From contig JAHDVF020000734.1 of the NCBI GenBank assembly GCA_022606425.2, positions 1,674,001 through 1,738,000 of the forward strand: a stretch of 64,000 nucleotides of DNA, read 5' to 3'. Positions 44,083 to 54,774 of the stretch are shown piece by piece; the stretch's first letter is position 1; the number at the start of each line of letters is the position of its first letter. Origin of the DNA: Lepidostoma basale (Eukaryota; Arthropoda; Insecta; Trichoptera; Lepidostomatidae). The position numbers and the translations under genes were made by a program. A model generated the notes under the pieces. That model had not been told where the DNA came from. It ran no database searches and saw nothing but the letters and a program-made list of their open reading frames with translations.

Positions 44083-44485
44083 ATTTATATACAGCTGATG
44101 TCCTGCACTGCTGAATATATAGATCTTCCCCATACTTCTCCATAAAATCCTGTCTTGTTCCTTCTATATCCAGTCACCAGCATTTTTTCTTTTGTAATCA
44201 GACTGTCATCACGAAGACTCCACTCCATTATCTTTCTGGTCCATCTTTGGTATACCAGTATGACAACATGTCCAGCGAATGACCGTTTGAGCTTAGCCAC
44301 CCTCTCGACGACATTCGTTACTCCAGACCTTCTACGGGTATCAGTGGTCCTTATTCGGTCTGAGAGTTTTATGTGCAGCATGGCTCTTTCATGTTTTCTT
44401 TGTACTACTCGTACACGGAGTATCTATAAAGTCGATTTGGCGAGTGTTATCGTTTCTGCTCCATATATCAGTAGAAGAATTACGC
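44083..44485 (-). mobile_element. LINE C-terminal fragment (AETITL family), decayed
   Basis: On the minus strand: LIYGAETITLAKS (44460-44430), a frameshift, then RAMLHIKLSDRIRTTDTRRR, SGVTNVVERVAKLKRSFAGH, QRWTRKIMEWSLR and GEVWGRSIYSAVQD. The order Y-G-A-E-T, AML-x-x-x-L-x-DR-I-R, V-A-K-L-K-x-x-x-AGH, R-W-T-x-K-I matches the copy at 61063-61635, so it is a second LINE lineage distinct from YGSEAW. Confidence 0.75.
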
Positions 44486-46015
44486 ACAAGGTATATGATA
44501 AAAATATGATGAAAAAATATGTATATTTCCATAAAAAATAAATTTATTTCGAGTAAATAAACATTTTCATTCAATTAAAACCCGGCAAAAAGTATAACAT
44601 GGAATCAAATTGTCATTTCTCAGATATATTTATTGTCAAATCAACTTTTTCAGTTACCAATCAAACGAGTAGTGAAAATCAATAGTGTAGGCCTGTATAT
44701 GATAAATTACATCTCCAACAGTGCTTAGATCTCTCGAGAGTCGCTCCACGTGCGATTGGAAATTGGAAACACGGGAAGATGGAATATAAGAGGATGGAAC
44801 TACCAGATCGTTGTCATTTCATTATATATAATATATTATAACACTAACTCCTTGTGGTAGAAAAAAAACATTGGTAACATTAATATAATATAATATAATT
44901 AAGTATTCTTCTAGAAAAGCAGTATAAAAGGAATGCCTAGAAAAAATACTTGCAAATAATAACTTTGAATTGGCTCGCGTTTTCTAAGATCTTTGGATGA
45001 TTAGTTTTGTTTGTCTATGATACAAAAAAGCTTTTGAAAATAGCCGAAATGTTGTCCTAAAATCGAAGAGACACGTCGTTGCCAACATCAGGATAACTAA
45101 TTGATAAGGGTTTATCTCAGACCCCACTCCAGTCCACGTCTAAAAACGGATGCAATGACGTCATTCTCGACTCGGACGGTAACCGCGTGCGGAGGGGAGG
45201 TCGGGGGGGGGCGGCTGGAGGACGATTGGGGTGACATTGTATCAAACGAATTACAGACAGTGACGTCACAAGTTTAAGGTCATATGAAAGCCGACGATAT
45301 AAGAAATACATAGCTGCATGTTATAGTGCGATAGCTTCAATATTAGTTTTCACATTAGAAAAGCTTTTCAATGTCAACGCCGTTTTATAAGCACGTGACT
45401 ATTCAAATAAAATTATTTCCATGAAATTTCATACGTTAATGTATGTATCATACAAGTTCTAATAAGTTTTTGCCATTTACATTTTTTTTTGCTGGGGAAT
45501 TTCTTACATTATTTGCTGACGGAAGTGTAGATTTCATCAAGGTATTTTTATATATTTCTGATAACCTTTTCTCCATTGAAACATACGTATAAACAACCAA
45601 AGTATTGAATTAAATAAATCTCTGTTATACTTAATATAAAATATATATAATATATGTATGTAAAGTCCGATTAAAATAAAAAATAGGTACTGCAAAACGA
45701 TTGTAACAAAATCTTGACAATGTTTAATATTATATATGAAAGGATGTTTATCATAGGAATGGAAATCCCAATTTTGCTATTAAGATAATTTTTAAAAGTA
45801 AATACTTTAAAAACAAAATTAATATGTTTGGCAATCAAATATAAATTTAAAAATATATTATAAATAATACCTTGCTAAAACCTTCATAATATTGGTCACA
45901 CGATTGTGTTGGTCCTGAAATATTATATTTATGTATTGTAAATACTAAGTGAGATCATAATTTAGAATCAAACCTGGAGTTAATCAAACTGTGTATATTC
46001 TATAGAGAGCTTAGT
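44486..46015. other. Noncoding stretch with GC-rich patch and two CRE octamers
   Basis: 45105-45245 is GC-rich (GGGGAGGTCGGGGGGGGG). TGACGTCA occurs at 45156-45163 and 45261-45268, flanking it. No transcript or ORF of interest seen. Confidence 0.4.
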
Positions 46016-46017
46016 CA

Positions 46018-46112
46018 ATTGAATTGTGCGTGATGGAGTGCAGTGGAAGAGTATTTTGGAAGCACCCAAGGCACATCTAAATGTTGGTTCTGTGGTGATG
46101 ATGAAAAATAGA
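46018..46112 (+). mobile_element. LINE 3' tail fragment
   Basis: VRDGVQWKSILEAPKAHLNV with a following GTGATGATGAAAA tail resembles the terminal R-x-x-W-x-S-I-L-x-x-x-K-A-H-x-G-L of LINE ORFs and their (GAT)n tails. Confidence 0.5.
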
Positions 46113-46189
46113 AAGTAAAAATAATAGAATTCTACTGATAGTAATTGAATTGTAACACAACAACAGAGGTCCGATAGTAATAGGTAATG

Positions 46190-46375
46190 CGCGATACGAG
46201 CACTCTACGTGACCTCAGACCGTAGCAACGAACAATATACAAAATAATCGGATTTCAATTTGGACTTCTCACAATATCAGTTTGACATTCGGCGGCATTA
46301 ATCGCAGATAGAACAGCGGTCACCTGCGCCCGCGGCTCGTGACATTGAACAATCGTTTGGGCAATGTTCCCTTTA
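46190..46375. other. GC-richer noncoding patch
   Basis: TCACCTGCGCCCGCGGCTCG and surrounding sequence; no repeat partner or ORF seen. Confidence 0.3.
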
Positions 46376-46484
46376 CCAATAATCTAACATTCAATATGGT
46401 AATAGCTCGGCCAAATAATAAACAACATTTTATCTTCTCGTTCAGTGGCTGGGATGATTTTTTATTTAAATAGGGTAGGTCTGG

Positions 46485-46893
46485 AGCATGGACTGCCACA
46501 CTATTCTATCCTGACATATCACTCACGCATCGTGACATGCTCGTCGATTGTTCCTACTTCAAACATGGCTGCAATTCAATAATTGATTAATTTGGTCATG
46601 CCATGTCTTTCTTAGCCTTCCTCGAATTCTTTTTCCATTTACACTACTTGCATATATATTTTTAACCATTCTACCCTCATCAATTCGTTCCGTATTTCTA
46701 AACCATCTTAGTGACCCTTTCTTAATTTAATTTAGAACGAATTCATGCGCCTTACATTTGTTACTCGCTTCATCATTAGATTTTCTATCGTACATTTTTT
46801 TTCAGCACATTCTTCTTAGTGACTTCATTTCTACGGCATTTATCTTCTTCTGCCAACTCCATGCTTCACTTCCATACATAAAGGTTGCAATAT
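46485..46893 (-). mobile_element. YGSEAW-family LINE C-terminal fragment, decayed
   Basis: In plus orientation: ATGGACTGCCACACTATTCT, TTGATTAATTTGGTCATGCC (inverse of the WHDQIN codons), ACCATCTTAGTGACCC (LRW region), TCTTCTTAGTGACTTCATTT (MRSLRRM) and CATGCTTCACTTCCATACAT (MYGSEAW). The 3' terminus itself is lost, unusual for this family. Confidence 0.75.
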
Positions 46894-47297
46894 TTATTAG
46901 TAATTAAGCAGTGTTCTTTCTTTCCATTTCAAAATAGTTACTTCTCAATTAAATATTTTTTGCAAAATGAATGCAGCTGCAATCTGTACACACATTAACA
47001 GGTATGAGGCAAGATTTATTCTGGGGTAAGCGCACCTGTAAAGGTGATGAATAAAATAAAATAATTCCCAAAAATATAATCTCCCATATATTTTACTACG
47101 CTATTTTCGACATCGGTTTGACTATGGACCCACAAGGAAAAACATGTATAATCATAAATATTATTTTTAAAGAAGCTGTCTTATAAAAAAAACTATCATT
47201 TTTATTAGAACGTGGATATTATATGTTATATTACGTAATATTCTAACAATAAAGTTTAATTACTATGCACACAACCTCTTTTATAATGCGTCAAGGA

Positions 47298-47350
47298 GAG
47301 ACCGACTGGTTTCGCCACTGATAGAACCTCGTCAGAGCAATCAGAACTTT
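47298..47350 (-). ncRNA. Hammerhead ribozyme-like motif (ACCAGT variant)
   Basis: On the minus strand: CTGACGA (47335-47329), a 15-nt segment with only weak self-pairing, GAAA (47313-47310), ACCAGT and a GTC triplet (C at 47304). CTGACGA is a natural core variant (U7 to C). Unlike the other copies there is no extra base after the box, and stem II is poorly formed. Confidence 0.5.
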
Positions 47351-47411
47351 TGTTTTCATTATGTTAGGTGTCATTTTATCATTATAAATCATTTTATATA
47401 AATATTATTTT

Positions 47412-47605
47412 AAATAGTCCATTGTTTTGGCCGAAACACCATGATATTTTAACATTTTATAACTGTTAATTCAAAAACTTTGATATATATTTTTATAACA
47501 CCTGATGATGTCAATATTGGTTGACGAAACAGCTGTCGTAAAGTAAAATAAATACAATTTGTGATATTAAACAAAGTTTTTGAATTAACAGTTATAAAAT
47601 ATTAT
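47412..47605 (+). ncRNA. Hammerhead-bearing inverted-repeat element with intact core (ACAGCTGT family)
   Basis: CTGATGA at 47502-47508, extra T, perfect stem II GTCAA/TTGAC (47510-47514 with 47521-47525), GAAA at 47526-47529, the palindrome ACAGCTGT (47529-47536) and a GTC triplet ending 47537. The flanks ATTTTATAACTGTTAATTCA (47452) and TGAATTAACAGTTATAAAAT (to 47600) are exact inverses, and the match extends inwards through AAAACTTTG, so the whole unit folds on itself with the ribozyme near the apex. All bases of the catalytic core are present. Cleavage would occur after 47537. The closest match to a functional ribozyme here; the upstream edge is TAGTCCATTGTTTTGGCC. Confidence 0.75.
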
Positions 47606-48412
47606 TTTGTATAAAAAAGACGATGCTTTATTTCATGCGCAGTAAAATATTTGTTAAAAGCTTTTTTTAGTCATTTACTAAAAATATATAATGTCGACAC
47701 GTCTGTGTATAGTTATTATTCAAATATATATGTTTGTCCATCTATTCCTAGTACATACATTTATGGAAATTCAAGTATCCATGGAAACTTTCTCAATGTG
47801 CCTCTAGTTTTAACGGAACTTCACCAATATCATTTGACATACCAGCTTGGAGAACCCACGCATCATTTATTTAAAGCTATTGCTTATTCAAATAGCATAC
47901 AACTTTTACGAGAATTTTGAATGAATTCATAGAAATATGTACGCATGGATAAGTATTCCAAAAATTGATACACCTTATCACTTTACTTGGAACACTTTAC
48001 TTACCATTGTTCGTACTCTGATGTACGTGGTGCTACAGTGTCGCAGGAAAAGCGGTACGAGCGGCATTTCCTCGAATGTAACCAGTTCTAAGAAGAAGAA
48101 GTTTCATATTTCGGTACCGGGCGCGCCCGCCTCGGACCTGGGGCCGCCGTTCCGCGTTGGGATAGGTCCAGCCGGCCGCACGTCAGATGCTCTCTCAGCG
48201 TGGCTGCACTTGGCTGCTATGATGATTCAATTGGCTCCGCCGCTCAATGCGCCGGTATACTGAGTCCATTTATAATAATACCAAACTGCGTAGTTTCATT
48301 TCGATGTAAGTCAGACCTGATCTCGTCCGACATTGTTACGCTTAAGATCCACCTTATATAGACTTTTGGCTGTAAATGCACGTAAAGCGTTTACACTGTG
48401 GAATTAAATAAT
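47606..48412. other. Noncoding stretch with GC-rich patch
   Basis: 48110-48260 is GC-rich (GGGCGCGCCCGCCTCGGACC, CAGCCGGCCGCACGTC). Frames of 89 and 108 codons on the plus strand have no recognisable domain and are treated as chance. Confidence 0.4.
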
Positions 48413-48417
48413 ATATA

Positions 48418-48605
48418 TTTTTTTAATTAAGATGTTTTTTCCACTTTTGAGGGGTTTTTTCTCGACGTATTTTAAAGATTTCACACCGCCATTATACGGA
48501 GAAAAATATAAACTGATGATGAGGATGTAAAACCTACGAAACATGTCAAGAAAAACAAACCAAAAAGTGGACAAAACCGTGATTTAATTAAGAAAATATG
48601 TAAAA
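48418..48605 (+). ncRNA. Hammerhead-bearing inverted-repeat element with intact core boxes
   Basis: CTGATGA at 48513-48519, extra T, an imperfect stem II (GAGG against CCTAC), GAAA at 48538-48541, palindromic ACATGT and a GTC triplet ending 48547. CCACTTTTGAGGGGTTTTTT upstream and CAAACCAAAAAGTGG downstream are complementary, and AATTAAGATG/TGATTTAATT extends the pairing, giving a stem I of about 50 bp with interior loops. The GAAA and CTGATGA boxes are both intact; the weak stem II is the main defect. It appears only once in this window. Confidence 0.65.
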
Positions 48606-49132
48606 TTAAAGTTTAATTACAAAAAAACAAATTACCATAAAATGATAAGGTTTGTAACAACAATGCATAAACGTTAAAAAAAACATTTTAACATCTATCA
48701 AAACTGACCACATTCTTGAAATGTTTTAAATGTTTATTTTGTATATAAATAATATTATTACAATGTTGTAGAGCTTATGTTTCTTGTTCCTATTTTAAAT
48801 AGAGTGTTGTTTTATGAAGTAAAATAAATATTCTTCAATTATGAATCCATAACACAAAGTAATGATGAATATAAAAAGAAAATATGATACTCCTTTAAGA
48901 TATTTAAATTGATTTTTTTTTTGTTTTATTCCACTTACTCTTCATCTTATTCCAACCTATTTCGGCAACTTGCTGACATCGTCTGGTATCTACAGAATAA
49001 TTTCTAAACCGTATATAAGGATTACTGATTCCTGTTGGGCTTAATAATAATAATATTTTATTATAATTAGTAGTAAGTAACACAGAAATAAGCATTTAGT
49101 TATTTGAGAGAGAGTTTAAGTTATTGGTGGGT
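48606..49132. other. AT-rich stretch without recognised gene
   Basis: Nothing recognised. Confidence 0.45.
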
Positions 49133-49134
49133 TA

Positions 49135-49295
49135 AAATTCTTTATAATTAATATATTATAAATGAAAACGTGCGTCTTCTCTAGGAGTTTATTAAGTTTT
49201 TTTATGGAATGACATATTTCGGCCTTCTAAGGTATTATCAAATGTTTGATTTAATTTAATACGCAATTCGAAATCAATATTCAAGAAACAATAAA
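49135..49295 (-). ncRNA. Hammerhead-family repeat (ACATGT type)
   Basis: On the minus strand: TTGATAA (about 49241-49235), TACCTTAGAAGGCC, GAAA, TATGT and a GTC triplet (C at 49211). The stem I arm GGAGTTTATTAAGTTTTTTT lies at 49185-49204 and the far end CAAGAAACAATAAA at 49282. C3 and G8 mutated. Confidence 0.5.
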
Positions 49296-49427
49296 CATAT
49301 GAAGTATCACCATTATGTAATACAATATCGCAATCTTAAATTATACACCGAAAATATTATTGCAAGTCTACAGATTCACTATCTTGAGATCAATGGCAAA
49401 TCCAATATATTCATTACATTTACCATT

Positions 49428-49640
49428 GATATTCGGTTACACTTGGACTTGGACTTGGATCTTCTGGCTTACAGAGGTTCAGCTCATGTGGCTATTCCTG
49501 TTACGTCTGATGGGAACATTGTTGGAAGGTGATTTGGTGGGTTGTTAGTTTATGCGGGGGCATGATTTGTGTGGCCCGGAGTGTTCCTCTGAAGGAGGAT
49601 CGATTTTGGGCGCTGGTGGCGGCTGGAGGTTACATATTTA
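49428..49640 (-). repeat. Dispersed repeat R1, inverted copy
   Basis: TTGGACTTGGACTTGGATCT, GACGTCTGATGGGAACATTG-like, GGTGATTTGGTGGGTTGTTA and GTGTGGCCCGGAGTGTTCCT match the inverse of 14480-14695 and the direct sequence of 61868-62065. The (TTGGAC)n end is longer here. Confidence 0.7.
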
Positions 49641-50488
49641 TACAAATTCTATGGTGAAATATAATTTGTATAAATATGTAACAAAAGGTTCTCCGACTAT
49701 TATGTATATTATACATGTGTTCAGCTATGAATATAAATTATATTTACATAATCTATACAATGTGTTGAAAATTAATTCTTGTAATTGCGTTGAATATTTA
49801 ATGTCACTTTTATAATCTAAAAAATCATTTTCCAACCCATCAGACTACACGTAACAGCCCAGACAGTAAAATAATAATTACGCCTTTCGACAAAACTCGA
49901 TGACAGGTCTAATAAGCGTACCACTCCTCAGAAATAATAATCAATCTAGTAAAATCTGGATTCTTGATCACAAAAATATGACTTGTAAACAGTGACAATT
50001 TTAAAAATTGTTTGCATTATTAAGCCATTAAATTAATCATTTTGCTATATACCGGTAAGTCAGACGACCTTGGGGTGACACACGCCTACCTTATCGCGCG
50101 GAATATGCAGTGAATGCAATGAGTCCGCAAGACGACCTAATGATCGGGTGCAAGTCCGCCCAGCGGATCACTTTAGGCCTTATCAACTTACGGTCAATTG
50201 GAAAATTGCTATCTCCAATGTAATTGCTATCTGATCAATTAACAAGGGAATCATTCACTTTAAAATAAATAAATAACATTGCATCATTATTGGAATAAAA
50301 GTTGTATGAAATAGAATTTGACTTTTATTTTATCGATACTGTTGAATTTATGATTATTCGGATGAAAAACTTTTTCTCGTAATACCTACAACTGAACAAT
50401 TACTTTTTCCACTTTCTTTTTATTGACACGAACAAGAAGATGGTTTCAAAATATGGGAGATACCCAATACCCATATATCTTTTTTCTT
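49641..50488. other. Noncoding stretch without recognised gene
   Basis: A GC-richer segment at 50050-50190; nothing recognised. Confidence 0.45.
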
Positions 50489-50489
50489 T

Positions 50490-50630
50490 TTTATTGTTTC
50501 TTGAACAATGATCTACAACTCTATATCAAGTAATTAATATGAATGGAAACATCTGTTTTCTAGAAGCTTTATTATAACTTATAATATAATAATGTTTCGC
50601 CTTAATTCCTTAGAAAGGTCATTTTTTTTC
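50490..50630 (-). repeat. Hammerhead-family remnant (ACATGT type), interrupted by a SINE
   Basis: TTGTTTCTTGAACAATGATC, TTAATATGAATGGAAACATC, TTCTAGAAGCTTTATTATAA, then TAATGTTTCGCCTTAATTCC. After the SINE (50633-50861) the sequence resumes with TTAAGTTATGATTAAACTTC and TAGAAAACAGAC, so the SINE inserted into this element. Confidence 0.65.
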
Positions 50631-50632
50631 TT

Positions 50633-50861
50633 CTTGTATTCAACAGGTCGTTTGAACCCAATTACTGTATACAATTTATTTTAGCTATTATATTGATTCT
50701 CGTGACATGTGATAGGTAGCCAATCTATCGCTATTTTATTGTCACGTGAATTCCACACCAGACCAACGACAGTGTGACAATCACACTGCCATTGCCGGGA
50801 ATCGAACCCGGGACCTTGAGAATGGAAGTCGGAGCTCTTACCACTCAGCCACGAAAGTCGA
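50633..50861 (-). mobile_element. tRNA-derived SINE, copy 2 (best preserved)
   Basis: Minus strand: CTTTCGTGGCTGAGTGGTAA (A box), then CCGGGTTCGATTCCCGG, a perfect T-arm with a canonical GGTTCGATTCC B box, GGCAGTGTGATTGTCACACT, ATTCACGTGACAATAAAATA and GGGTTCAAACGACCTGTTGA at the tail. Same length as copy 1 and closer to a tRNA consensus, so probably younger. Confidence 0.9.
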
Positions 50862-50954
50862 CATTTCATTAAGTTATGATTAAACTTCTAGAAAACAGAC
50901 TATTACATCCTTATTTATTATTATATTTTTACGCTTGCGTCCATTACGATATGA

Positions 50955-51125
50955 ATAAAAATCTTTCTACTTTTTCTTTCCGTTTTCATCTATTTCTGGT
51001 TCATCGTTAAAATATACTTTATTTACCATTATTCCTTTATACATTATTTCCGTATGTCCAAACTATTTTGATTTGATTCGAACAGCATTTACTTCTTATA
51101 TTTGCATTTGAAACTCTGTTTTATA
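50955..51125 (-). mobile_element. Probable YGSEAW-family LINE fragment, very decayed
   Basis: In plus orientation: TACTTTATTTACCATTATTC, CGTATGTCCAAACTATTTTG and TATTTGCATTTGAAACTCTG parallel the family's KKVY, WFGHM and ISNADI codons (compare 21600-21740). Confidence 0.45.
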
Positions 51126-52650
51126 TGTATAATAGATAATTAGATTTAGCCATATTTTTGTGTATTTAAAAGAGAAACCCCAATTATATATAGTATGTTT
51201 ATTATTCAAGCCTGCATATATTACTTTTGTTGACACAATTTTTGAGGAAAAAAACATCGAAACATAAAAAAACTAAAGCGAGGCACAAGGCAAGGTGGGC
51301 TATTCCTAGAACTCGCCTGTTGTCTCAAGGATAAACTTCACCTTCATCGCCCTTTCAGGAGTCTAAAGGTTACCGTTATCAGCCCAAAGGCAGGACAAAG
51401 GCAAACGTTTAAAGGAAAACAGTTCGGTTATTTATTTTAATTAGCATCTGCTAATATCCAATATTATCATATCTTGACATCAAGGCAAATTAGTTATATA
51501 TATTTACAGCAAATTGATTACTATAATTTAAAAATACGTTTATTCGACTACACATATAATACTCGTATATAGTAGTAATTCCTTCAAATATTTTACAAGC
51601 GCTAAAAAAAATATCCTTCAAAATATTTTAAGTTCCCACGACTCGTGACTTTAATTGAACGTCGGACTTTTAGCATGCTTTCCTCGTAAGATTGTTATTA
51701 AACGGCATGCTAAATTAAAAACAATTAATTAGCATAAGATCTGCCGCGCGCTATCGCACACCGTACCAGCGAGAACTAATAACAAACAAGTATTTATTAC
51801 TCCATTGAAAATATACGTTTTATTTCTCATACGCAACTGGCACGCAGCTACATTCACACTCTTACAACGTTTCATGAAGGCAGTAAAGCAGTACCGACAA
51901 AAACTCTGGCAATATTCTCGGTATTCATGGATATTTTTTTTACGATTAACATTTGCGTTTGATGAGTTTTCTGTGGGTTTATTATATCATGATGGAGATA
52001 TCAGTAATATTTAGCTAGGGAGGTCGACGGTTTACTAAATTACGGAATCCCACCCGACCGTGACCCAAATAAGGGTAGCAGTTCCACACAACACTTGACA
52101 GTGACCTGAAAATGGAACCGAGTCGTTTCAAGGACCCCTGCCGCCGTTTGTACGAACACTTATGTACCTACTTGTGGGAGGTGTATTATACTCTTTGACG
52201 TTCTGTATTTTTAAGTATATTGTCAATATTCCATACAAACTAAATGTGTTGTGATGGTTGTATACACATTTACATGTAAATACTCGTACGTGGGTGTCAA
52301 ATTTTACATTTCGTTGGTACTGTGTATCATTCTATACTAAAAATATATATTTAAAATTTGTGGCTTTTAAATTTATTTAAAAAAAACTCTATAACAAAAA
52401 AAAAAAAACTCTATATTACTTTACCTAAATCAGGTAAATTACATACCTAATCTCCAACCAATAATATTGCAACTGACTCTACTAGTTCCTACCATTGCGA
52501 AAACAAATATTCGAATTAACACAAAATATTTTTATTTAAAAAACAAATTTAAATCAAAATACCATATAAAGTTTTTTACAAGATAAATATACAATCGTTC
52601 TATATATAAATAGCGCATTTCAAAACAGTAACTCAAAGAACTGGTTTTTT
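51126..52650. other. Noncoding stretch with GC-richer patches
   Basis: Patches at 51290-51420 and 52015-52155 (CACCCGACCGTGACCC, ACCGAGTCGTTTCAAGGACC). No gene or repeat partner recognised. Confidence 0.4.
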
Positions 52651-52654
52651 TTTT

Positions 52655-52830
52655 AGAGAAGGAGTATATTCTGCACTCTTTGAATGTGTTTACATCACTT
52701 TTCTGTTCTTAGACTTGACTTCCCCACATTTCTACAGCGTATTTGGCATGACCGCCGATTGTTCTGACTTATAACATGATAGATTTATTAATTTTGGTTA
52801 ATTTAATTTGGTATCATCATATATTCCTAG
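52655..52830 (-). mobile_element. Possible YGSEAW-family LINE fragment, very decayed
   Basis: GAGAAGGAGTATATTCTGCA, TTAGACTTGACTTCCCCACA, GACCGCCGATTGTTCTGACT and ATTTGGTATCATCATATATT loosely follow 21400-21560 in order. A weak call based on spacing and a few matching blocks. Confidence 0.35.
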
Positions 52831-53289
52831 ATATTAAATCAAATTTAATTCATATCAAGCCATTAAATATAATATTAACATATGCACGTCGTAGAAACAG
52901 TCCCGATTTTTGTAGGTCACTAGTGGAATTTTATTTAACAACAGGAATAACGTAATTGTTACTCTATAAATCCATAATTTATTGATTTAAGCAATCCAAC
53001 GTTTGCGCGTCCATTGGGAGCCTTGGAAAAATCGTTTACACTGCAAGTTATAGCTTAGAAATAAATCAATTATTATGGCCCCAGGCGCGACCTCTAACTC
53101 CAGAGCGAACCATTGTTATAATAAACACACATACCAGAGAAAATAGACTTCGATACTTATTTGGGTTAACGGTCTTCCACGGGGGCTGACACTTTGCACT
53201 ACTTCAATGCTGCTTATTGTTGGACATGTTCATCATCTAGGCATTGCGTTTTACTGCTTAGCTGTTTCGTAATACTGCGGAATATCGAG

Positions 53290-53480
53290 ACCTATGCATA
53301 GAGGGTACCCACCGCTTACCCGAGGCTGTTATAGGGCGCAGCAGCGCCCTTTCATCAGCCTCGCTCGTACACTTCCTACGCCTGTCCCCCGCTCATCCGG
53401 GGCTTACATTTATTTCGAATATCCATAAAGGGGGTGCCAGGCCACATTTAATTTACTTTTCTCCCTTCTATAGTCCACAC
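53290..53480. repeat. Dispersed repeat R2, copy 2
   Basis: Matches 43622-43800 in order over about 180 bp (see that copy). Roughly three quarters of positions agree by eye. Confidence 0.6.
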
Positions 53481-53564
53481 TTGTAGATATTAAATTCAAT
53501 TTATTTTTTAAAAATCATACAAAGGAATAACTTATATGTTACGTTAGACATCTCTCTTAAGCGT

Positions 53565-53662
53565 TCCTATTATTATGTTGTATGTGTACGAGTATGTAGA
53601 TGCCAACATTTATGCTGTTTGTAATGTCTGTTGAGTAAATAAACTAATTTGATTTGATAACA
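53565..53662 (+). repeat. Retroposon 3' end with GATTTGAT tail
   Basis: AGATGCCAACATTTATGCTG, TTTGTAATGTCTGTTGAGTA and AATAAACTAATTTGATTTGA repeat the block at 27868-27965 in the opposite orientation. Confidence 0.6.
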
Positions 53663-54189
53663 CATTCACACTTAAAAGATATATTATATAAGAAAGGCGG
53701 GACACAGTACGGAGAGGAAGACAGAAAATGTGGAGGTCTGTGGAAAAGTAAAGTGGAGTGAGTCAACAAGATGGGGGCAGAGGAGGAGGCACAGGGAGAA
53801 TTTTTGAAAATTGAAAAAAAAAATTCATGAAAAAATATATTAATCCACGCCCCATCAGGAAGCAGACTCAAATACGGGTCAGAACGAACTATCGAAACCT
53901 ATAATGTAATGTTTAATATTTGGATTCTAAAATCAATAACAATCAATCTTTCGTGCACGCATGTATGCAGAACTAAAGTAAACCTCAAACCACATAATAC
54001 CTTTTTTATATTTTTAATGCATATTTCCTAATTTCACGTTGTTGTATCATTGCGCTTTCAATTTTACAGCTTATAAAATCAGGTTATTTCTTTCTAAAGC
54101 TATTTCTTAATATAGTCATTTTATCCGGCTAAAAATAATATATGGCGTCATTTCGATATTTCAGATTAAGCTAATGGTTCTAAAATTAA

Positions 54190-54395
54190 AATCTCGGTTA
54201 CGACAATACCTGGTCCGACAGATGGCATTACGCGCCTCGCGGTTACCCAACGGATTACCCTCCTCCGGTTGGGCGGTTATTTCTATCCCAGGGAAGCCCA
54301 GCCCAGCCCTGTGGTCGTGACGTCCTTGACCCACATCGCCGAATGTTCGCCCCACTTTGCCCTGCTTAGTACCCCTACTTTGTTTGATGGGTCAC
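54190..54395. other. GC-rich patch
   Basis: CGCGCCTCGCGGTTACCCAA, CCTCCTCCGGTTGGGCGG and CCCAGCCCAGCCCTGTGGTC. Open frames on both strands show no known domain. Could be old regulatory DNA or an unrecognised repeat. Confidence 0.35.
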
Positions 54396-54639
54396 TCCTA
54401 TTTGTTATATTACACTACTTGTTTACTCCAAGAACAATGTATTTACAGAACACTGGCAGAAGCACTGAGATCTATTATAGTAGGAGATACAGTTTGCTGA
54501 GTTCGAACGTGAATGTGATCTCAAATGTCTCTTCCTTACATAGACAAGTGGACAAGGATAAACGTCAGAAGGTCAAAAGAATATCGTGATTAATTGAATT
54601 ATAGATCCATTATTCACACACCTACTAGTATAAAAAGTT

Positions 54640-54682
54640 GCACAATAGCCAGGAGACTGAAACCGGTCAAAACATAGTTTTT
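54640..54682 (+). repeat. Hammerhead-family remnant (ACCGGT type)
   Basis: AGCCAGGAGACTGAAACCGG then TCAAAACATAG keeps GAAACCGGTC but has lost a clear stem II and core box. Confidence 0.45.
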
Positions 54683-54774
54683 AATTTTTATGAAAATTAT
54701 TTTGATTAAAACTTTAATAAAATACATAAAAATAACATAATAATTCAAATTATTTCAATTGTAAAATTTAAAAA

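Noticed and set aside
47651..48263. Two plus-strand frames of 89 and 108 codons
   Set aside because: No recognisable motif or start context, the second runs through a GC-rich patch, and no splice or repeat evidence links them.
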